Origin: Echinarachnius parma
Taxonomy: Eukaryota > Echinodermata > Echinoidea > Clypeasteroida > Echinarachniidae
Reading direction: 5' to 3'
Length of the DNA: 64,000 nucleotides
Assembly: GCA_037951105.1 (NCBI GenBank)
Contig: JBAMJV010001398.1
Span: forward strand, 124,001-188,000
The first letter of the stretch is position 1. The number at the start of each line of letters is the position of its first letter. Under the pieces are notes generated by a model, which was not told the origin of the DNA, made no database searches, and worked only from the letters and a program-made list of their open reading frames with translations. The translations under genes and the position numbers were made by a program. Below are positions 57,930 to 64,000 of the stretch, one piece after another.

Positions 57930-58546
57930 GTTAAGTTTTTTTTCCCGTTCTTTTCCCCCCTTTTTTCGTTCTCTTTTTACTTATGCTATTACAGTTTCTC
58001 AATGCAAACTGTTGATTCAACGGTTGATGCTAAATTTTGATGCGTAACAAGTTCTGGCTTTGTGTAAAGGTCAGGAAGAATTTGGAGATAAAGTTGTGAT
58101 TTTATAAAGGTTAATATACAATGACATTTTAAAACCTAGAATGCCTGAGGTTGGTAGAAATCAGTTATACAAATCTTAAGTAAGATTTGCAAGACAAAAA
58201 CACTAGATTTTCACCAGTTTGCCATTTTGTTGCCAAAATAATTTTTCTAGCAATGTTACAATTACTTGTTTTTTTTGCCACAAGTTTTCAGATGAAAATG
58301 TTGTTTTTGTATATTATTTTGTTGGGACCTAAAGCAAACATACATGTATGGGCATTACATGTATCTAAGGCAAGAAAGCAAGTAGCCAGACTAAAGGTAC
58401 AACATGTACTGTAGTTATTGGGATGATGTACGCAAATACAGATGGTATGCCCTCTGATTTCCAATGGTTGAACCTTTTCCAATGGGAGAAGAAAATAATA
58501 TAGAGAGTGGAACAAGCAAAAAGTCAAAGTTGTGTATAATATTTTC
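57930..58546. other. No feature seen
   Basis: AT-rich sequence. Overlapping frames on both strands at 58187-58575 have no recognisable motif. Confidence 0.4.
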
Positions 58547-58639
58547 TTAACCCATTCAGGACTGTTATAAAACATAATAGGACTGGGGTCTATGTAGAAT
58601 ACATGTTATAGCGAAATCAGTCATACCTGAATGGGTTAA
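58547..58639. repeat. 93-bp TTAA-ended foldback
   Basis: TTAACCCATTCAGGACTG on the left pairs with CAGTCATACCTGAATGGGTTAA on the right. Fragments of the same word occur near 8125, 26355 and 31805. Confidence 0.75.
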
Positions 58640-59607
58640 TTTTTGTATTTATTTATTTTTTAATGTATTAAGAAAAACATAAAATATGAGGAAAACCACA
58701 TAACATTGTAGGGGAAAATGGGAGAAAAGGACAACAAAAAATTGGAAGAAATACAAAACAGAAATTGGGAGGAAAAACAAGAGAAGATATTAAAGAACAA
58801 CATAAAATTGTGATTAAAAACAATATGAAATTGGAGTATAAACAACAGCAAATTGTATGAAGAAAAAAAAAACCAACAACTGAAAGTTGGATGAACCCCC
58901 CCCCCCCCCACACACACACAGACACAAACATTTGGAGGAAAAAAGAGAATAACAAGAGAAAGTGTTATGTTAGCATCTGATATCAAGATAACAGGAAGAG
59001 CACCAATGCAACTGCAACATCCATGCCATATATTCCGTCTCCATGGACACACAGATCCGCATCTATTTCATCGAGGATGAGAGAGAGAGAGCGAAATTAT
59101 GACAAACGGCTCGCCCAAATAGATCGGATGTGCGATTAGGGTTCCTCAAGTGAGATTGGATGACTGATGTATGCATAGTGACACAGTGTCAAGCTGTAAC
59201 CTTTACGTATGAAGCCAAGTTCATCCTATTTGTTTTCCACCAGCTCGAAAAATTGAGTAAATATTAGATATAGGTGCCGTGATATATGAATTTCCATAAA
59301 TATTCTTCTTCTTTTTCTTTTTTTACAGTGGGCTTCCTGTAGTCAAGTTTCTGTTTACTTCATATTCAGATTTTCACATGCATGACATTATTTTAGGAGG
59401 AGTCTTTTAGAACTAAAATTGTAGGAGCAGTTCAATTGGTCATAATTTTTACACATTTTGCCATTTCCTTATTATAATTTGATTTTTATTCTTGTTTGTA
59501 AAACTTTATAAAAAAATATATTAATACAGCAAAAATATAACTTAATGAAACTAAGGGAAAATTTACTGATTTGCACCTACTTTTCATGTGTTTTTATTCT
59601 TGTTTGA
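58640..59607. other. No gene called; A-rich tract and short C-rich run
   Basis: 58660-58960 is A-rich on the + strand; the hydrophobic reverse frames it generates are low complexity. A (C)n(CA)n run is at 58898-58918. A short GC3-rich open frame at 59003-59104 is listed as an observation. Confidence 0.4.
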
Positions 59608-59825
59608 TTAAAGGGTAGTTCAGTTTTGGTAATAATAATAATAATAATAACGTAATAATAATGTACGAAAAATGGTTGAAACCAGTGTTTTTTTTTTAGA
59701 GAGCGCCCTCTTGTGTTTGAATGGCTCTTTTAAAATGATAACAGGCTTTTTTACCGTTTGTAATGTTATTGTGCAGGTTTTGGTTACTAAAGCTCAGCCT
59801 TACTAAAACTGTACTACCCCTTTAA
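59608..59825 (+). mobile_element. TTAA MITE, family B (copy 4), internally deleted
   Basis: TTAA at 59608-59611 and 59822-59825. Ends are AAAGGGTAGTTCAGTTTTGG and the complement of ACTAAAACTGTACTACCCCTTT. An AAT microsatellite replaces part of the interior, and the palindrome region is missing. Confidence 0.8.
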
Positions 59826-59900
59826 GATAATGAATTCAATAATTTGTTAATTTGTTTGTATAACTGAATAAGATGATGCTGAAAAACATGATGTTTGATA

Positions 59901-60240
59901 TTAAAGGGATAGTTGAGTTTTGGTCAAGCTGAATTTGAGTAACCTAAACCTGCACTATTACAGTACAAACTAATAGTTATAACTCCACCATGCTCAAAAG
60001 GTGTACACAATTACAAACGAATAAGTAAAAACCCTGTTATCATTCAAAAAGAGCTGTTATAACTCAAGAGGGTGCTCTCTATTAAAAACTCTTTGGTTTC
60101 AACCATTTTTCATACAAAATTGTGCATGTGATGTTTTTTTTTTAAATAATGATTAAATAGATAGATCATCAACAACTATTTAAAAACCTATTTTGAAATT
60201 TGTTTAAAGAAGTGTATAAGCATTTTATGTATTTTTTAAG
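59901..60240 (+). mobile_element. TTAA MITE, family B (copy 5), 3' truncated
   Basis: It starts TTAAAGGGATAGTTGAGTTTTGG and follows the family through AAGCATTTTATGTATTTTTTAAG, breaking off just before the position where the palindrome lies in copies 1-3. Confidence 0.8.
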
Positions 60241-60827
60241 AGTCAAGATATTGCCTAGCCAGACGATATATAAATAAAATATTTTGAAATCAAATTTTAC
60301 AAGTATGAGAGCATTCTAAGGGGAATGATTCTCATTTCACATGTTTTATTCAATGACCTTTCAAATGGAATTATAACCAACCAATTTAGTGTCAAGGGGC
60401 ATTTCGGGAAGGACCAAGACTCAAGTGTACCTTTAAAGGCTTAGTTTATTATAAATTTATCTAGATGTCATTTATGGAATGAAGAAATAGGTCAAGAAAG
60501 TTAAAGATACTAGATTACCTTGTTGTTGAGTGAAAAAAACAAAACTTCAATGTGTGAATTATACATCAATTAAAATGCGTAACATGCTATTATGGTTCAA
60601 AGACGAAAAAGGATAAGTTTGGGCTACAGGTATGAGCGAAAAGGAAAACAAAGACCTTGAACAGAAGATGCATTTAGGATGAGCATAACATATAAGATTT
60701 TCATTCATAATTTTTCATATTTTTGTTCCAGAATTTGGAATTACCAGTCGTTCACTCATAGATGTCACATTGGACTCCTGATATGTCACCTCGGAAATGA
60801 ATAGTTTCGCAGAATGTTGACCAAAAA
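60241..60827. other. No feature seen
   Basis: AT-rich sequence. Confidence 0.4.
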
Positions 60828-61118
60828 TGAGGGATCTAGTAACTTTGTTGACAAGTGCAAAAAGTGATGAGTGTTGTATTGGAGTGATCTGATATGTCCA
60901 CAAAGTAATGTGTGAAAATGTTCACGTTAAATTGATTTTTTGGGCTGAGATATGAGCAAAAATGCAAAGTGATATTCACTAACTCATTGTACTTACTTTG
61001 AAAAAACAAAACCTGTCCCGTGCTTTTATTGTTAATATGAATATGATAAGGTATGAAAGAACCACTAGAGTTTCAAGATGGTTTTGAGGATTTGCACAAT
61101 GTTACAAAGTCCCTTTAA
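60828..61118 (-). mobile_element. TTAA MITE, family A (copy 8), internally deleted
   Basis: GAGGGATCTAGTAACTTTGTTG to CACAATGTTACAAAGTCCCTTTAA. The segment around the variable palindromic site is missing (TGTACTTACTTTG is followed directly by AAAAAACAAAACCTG). Confidence 0.8.
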
Positions 61119-61956
61119 GGTGTTCATCATTGGCTCATTTGGCTCACCTCTATATTAATGAAATGCACAATTTTTCTCATCTGTTTCTGGTTGATGCTGC
61201 ATATTTTTCTCTGCTGCATATTTTCTCCGTCGATAATCAAGACGGTGGCCTTATCATGTTGCTAATTTACAATTCATCGAGTGCCTACTAACTCAATCAC
61301 GCGCCAATCTGTTTTCTCTCGTTTTGAGCACCATCTCTTGGCATATATACATTTTATATTTTTACCCTATATAAAGGAAGATTGATTTGGTATATATACC
61401 AAGCATTCTCCAGCTAGACACAGCACATTTTCCTCAACAGTTCAAGCAGAGCTCAACTCTAACACTGACCTGCTGCCCCTAGGCCAGTAAAGTTTTATAT
61501 TTGGCCAGCAACAGTTTATGAAAGTCATAATGTTGGTCACCAGACCGTGAAAATAGATTTTTAAAACTGACAGATTTACCAAAAGAAGGAAATCATGTAG
61601 TCTTCCTTGTCAAACAGCATCCATAATTTTGATGGCTCAATGTGAGCATTTTTACTGGTCCCCCAAAATACCTGTTGTTAGTATTAAAAATGTCTACTAA
61701 TAAAACCTCACTCCCTTAATTTATTCAAATTCTGATTATATGGATGAGGCTTTATAGACAAAGAAGAATACAATATTTTATTTTGTTAGTAAACAAAATC
61801 AAGCCAATGGGCCTGTGTTAGTGTCGAGCCCTGAATTACATGTATGGTCATTTTCCAATTCTAACCCTACGGGAACCTCATGGGCCCTGTATTAACTCTA
61901 TGGAAATTGCACAATCTAGTAGTGAACAGATTAATTCTGGTAGATAAATTACAAAT
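61119..61956. other. No gene; inverted copy of the TTAACCTG short repeat near 61850-61935
   Basis: CCTACGGGAACCTCATGGGC to CAATCTAGTAGTGAACAG is a diverged inverted relative of 46629-46709. The rest is unassigned. Confidence 0.45.
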
Positions 61957-62923
61957 ATATACTCCGCAAAAAAAGAAACTGGACACTTGTATAAGTTGAA
62001 ATATTTCATATTAATGTACGATAAAGTGTACATGATCATATATCAAATTAAAGGGAATTTAGTCCTCTACATGCAGGGTATAACTTAAAGGTGTAATCGT
62101 TCATGCATGAAATGGCATGGCCAATTAACACTAGCAAGGTCTGTTTTCAAAAATAGCAAAACAATGGAGGACCACACCATTCGACTGAAGTGATAGTAAG
62201 CGTTCCACTTAAAACAAGATGAGCGGGGCAAGTAAATTATGACATTATTCAACTATATTGTTATGAACAAACTCTGGAAATACAAATTTGTCAATAAAAC
62301 AGGGCCAGGTTATGAGAGCATTATCATACTGGTCTGTATTACAGGCATGAAGCTTGTCTATTTCATGTGTCCCCTGTAATTTTAACCATATTTACCTAGA
62401 GAAATGTAATGTTAAAGACTGCCCAACTGTTTGACCAAGGGTGACTTCAGCTTTTGAAGATCTTTGGACTACGGTATAATTCTTGAAATAAGGGCACAAA
62501 CTGTGGTTTTGACTAATAAAGCTTTGCCATGGAATTGCCCATTTTGTTACTTTTGGATGAAAATAACACCTATAACGTTCACAATTTGTCTTCATTTATA
62601 CTTTTTATTGAGATGAAGATAGTAAAGATCACATTTGTAATGAAGAATTATGCCATCTCATGAATATAGCGTTTTACATTATGCTTATCAACATTTATAT
62701 GGTTGAGTGATGTTCCATTTTTGCTATTTTTGAAAACAGACCTTGGTGTGGTTAATTGACAGTGACAAGTCATGCATGAATGATTTCATCTGGATTTCAT
62801 GCGAATATTGAAGAGGGTAATTTTATCTTTAATTTGATATAAAATATCATATATTTTGTTGTTAATGAATACGAAATATTTGGTCTCATACAAGTGTCCA
62901 GTTTCTTTTTTTGCGGAGTATAT
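61957..62923. mobile_element. ~970-bp TIR element with 36-bp perfect ends
   Basis: Perfect 36-bp inverted ends start ATATACTCCGCAAAAAAAGA. Imperfect inversion extends inward: TGGCCAATTAACACTAGCAA, GGTCTGTTTTCAAAAATAGC (62118-62158) pairs with GCTATTTTTGAAAACAGACC, TTGGTGTGGTTAATTG (62728-62763). The ends include TATA, consistent with a TA target as in Tc1/mariner-type elements, but no transposase frame is present. The 67-codon reverse frame at 62392-62595 is unrecognised. Confidence 0.85.
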
Positions 62924-63009
62924 TTCATGAAATCCTGTGTAATTTGAATTAATTTCAATTTAATGCAGGTGGGTATTTTACATTTAGTGGATATTGTCTG
63001 TTATTCATT

Positions 63010-63128
63010 TTAAAGGGACTTAGTAACATTGTCCAAATCCTAAAAATCCAATTTGAATTCTAGCGGTTCCCTCATACCTTGTTGTATTCGTATTGACAAT
63101 AAAATCATGGGACAGGATTCGGTTTTTA
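63010..63128 (+). mobile_element. TTAA MITE, family A (copy 9), truncated
   Basis: TTTTAAAGGGACTTAGTAACATTG to CATGGGACAGGATTCGGTTTTT matches the left third of the family, then switches abruptly to the GATGAGCT repeat. Confidence 0.85.
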
Positions 63129-63235
63129 GCTCATCCGGCCCGAAGGGCCCGATGAGCTTATGCCATGCCGTTGCGTCCGTCGTCCGTCCGTCCGTCCGTC
63201 CTTCCGTCCTTCCGTCCGTCCGTCCACAATTTTCA
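63129..63235. repeat. AGCTCATCCGGCC hairpin plus (CCGT)n
   Basis: AGCTCATCCGGCCCGAAGGG, CCCGATGAGCT forms a short hairpin (63129-63160). TTATGCCATGCCGTTGCGTCC and then CCGTCCGT units follow to about 63225. I recall this as a widespread marine invertebrate repeat start. The 78-codon frame through it is not a gene. Confidence 0.75.
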
Positions 63236-64000
63236 AAATGCTTCTTCTTCGTTATTTTTCAACCGATTTTGATTCTGATTGTTTCATAAGATAGGGCTAG
63301 GAGGGGGATTTAAAACTTCTACACAGAATCGTGAAATTCATTATATATGCTAATTTATGCAAATTTATTCGAAATCACAAAAAATGCTTCTTCTCCTTCA
63401 TTTCTTGACCGATTTTGATTTGGTTTGCTTTATCTGGTAGAGCTAACTTTGGTACACTAAACTTCTACACAGAATTTTGAAATTTTTCTCCATTAATTAA
63501 TTATGGTAATTTATGCAAATTTATTCCAAAAATCACAAAAAATGCTTCTTCTCCTTCATTTCTTGACCGATTTTGATTTGGTTTGCTTCATCTGGTAGAG
63601 CTAACTTTGGTACACTAAACTTCTACACAGAATTTTGAAATTTTTCTCCATTAATTAATTATGGTAATTTATGCAAATTTATTCCAAAAATCACAAAAAA
63701 TGCTTCTTCTCCTTCATTTCTTGACCGATTTTAATTTGGTTTGCTTTATCTGGTAGAGCTAACTTTGGTACACTAAACTTCTACACAGAATTTTGAAATT
63801 TTTCTCCATTAATTAATTATGGTAATTTATGCAAATTTATTCCAAAAATCACAAAAAATGCTTCTTCTCCTTCATTTCTCGACCGATTTTGATTTGGTTT
63901 GCTTTATCTGGTAGAGCTAACTTTGGTACACTAAACTTCTACACAGAATTTAGAAATTTTTCTCCATGAATTAACTATGGTAATTTTTTATTTATTTATT
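63236..64000. repeat. 158-bp tandem repeat running off the window
   Basis: AAAATGCTTCTTCTCCTTCA, TTTCTTGACCGATTTTGATT, TGGTTTGCTTTATCTGGTAG, AGCTAACTTTGGTACACTAA and CTTCTACACAGAATTTTGAA recur at 63381, 63539, 63697 and 63855, exactly 158 bp apart, with a more diverged first unit at 63236. The last three units are nearly identical. Non-coding. Confidence 0.95.

Noticed and set aside
58660..59052. 130-codon hydrophobic reverse frame resembling membrane protein
   Set aside because: Phe/Leu/Ser richness comes from an A-rich + strand tract; no signal of real coding and no conserved motif.

Overview
This window looks like intron-rich, AT-rich (roughly 35-40% GC) animal DNA, dense in short non-autonomous transposons, foldback repeats, microsatellites and degenerate tandem arrays. 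I see no bacterial-style operon, rRNA or true tRNA gene, and no intact transposase or reverse transcriptase. A tRNA-derived SINE, the repeated 'CCTGTCTATAG' foldbacks and the GATGAGCT/CCGTCCGTCCGT repeat suggest a marine invertebrate deuterostome, most likely an echinoderm such as a sea urchin. That placement is inference from repeat style, not a search.

The only gene I can support lies on the + strand. Its anchor is a 184-bp exon (26820-27003) whose protein contains RETLLHFAARFGL and, later, KLPNKDGD. This matches the ankyrin-like block near the N terminus of the RhoGEFs AKAP13 and ARHGEF28 (p190RhoGEF). Downstream exons fit in a consistent intron-phase chain: 39587-39726, 43177-43299, 44981-45082, 46513-46592, 53194-53227 and probably one starting at 57695. 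They encode short, mostly charged linker segments, as expected between the ankyrin-like block and the catalytic DH-PH region, which would lie beyond position 64000. Two alternative 5' pieces both end in the phase needed by the 26820 exon: a start-codon exon at 10595-10601 and an internal-type exon at 19247-19361.

The rest is intronic or intergenic. Region 1-10 kb holds a degenerate tandem array, a SINE, a minisatellite and several foldbacks. Region 11-19 kb holds several three- to five-unit tandem repeats. Region 20-36 kb holds TTAA-flanked MITEs of at least four families, an 8-bp-TSD G/C-ended element, and a 2.1-kb ten-unit array. Region 36-48 kb holds most of the coding exons. Region 49.9-52.2 kb is a large minisatellite, and 52-64 kb is a graveyard of MITEs ending in a 158-bp tandem repeat that runs off the window.

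Two patterns deserve attention. First, three exons of this gene (39587, 43177, 53194) have decayed partial copies within 300 bp, one of which could act as a frame-breaking 'poison' exon. Second, two unrelated TTAA-flanked MITE families each carry a palindrome at a fixed internal site whose arm sequence differs between copies while pairing is kept.
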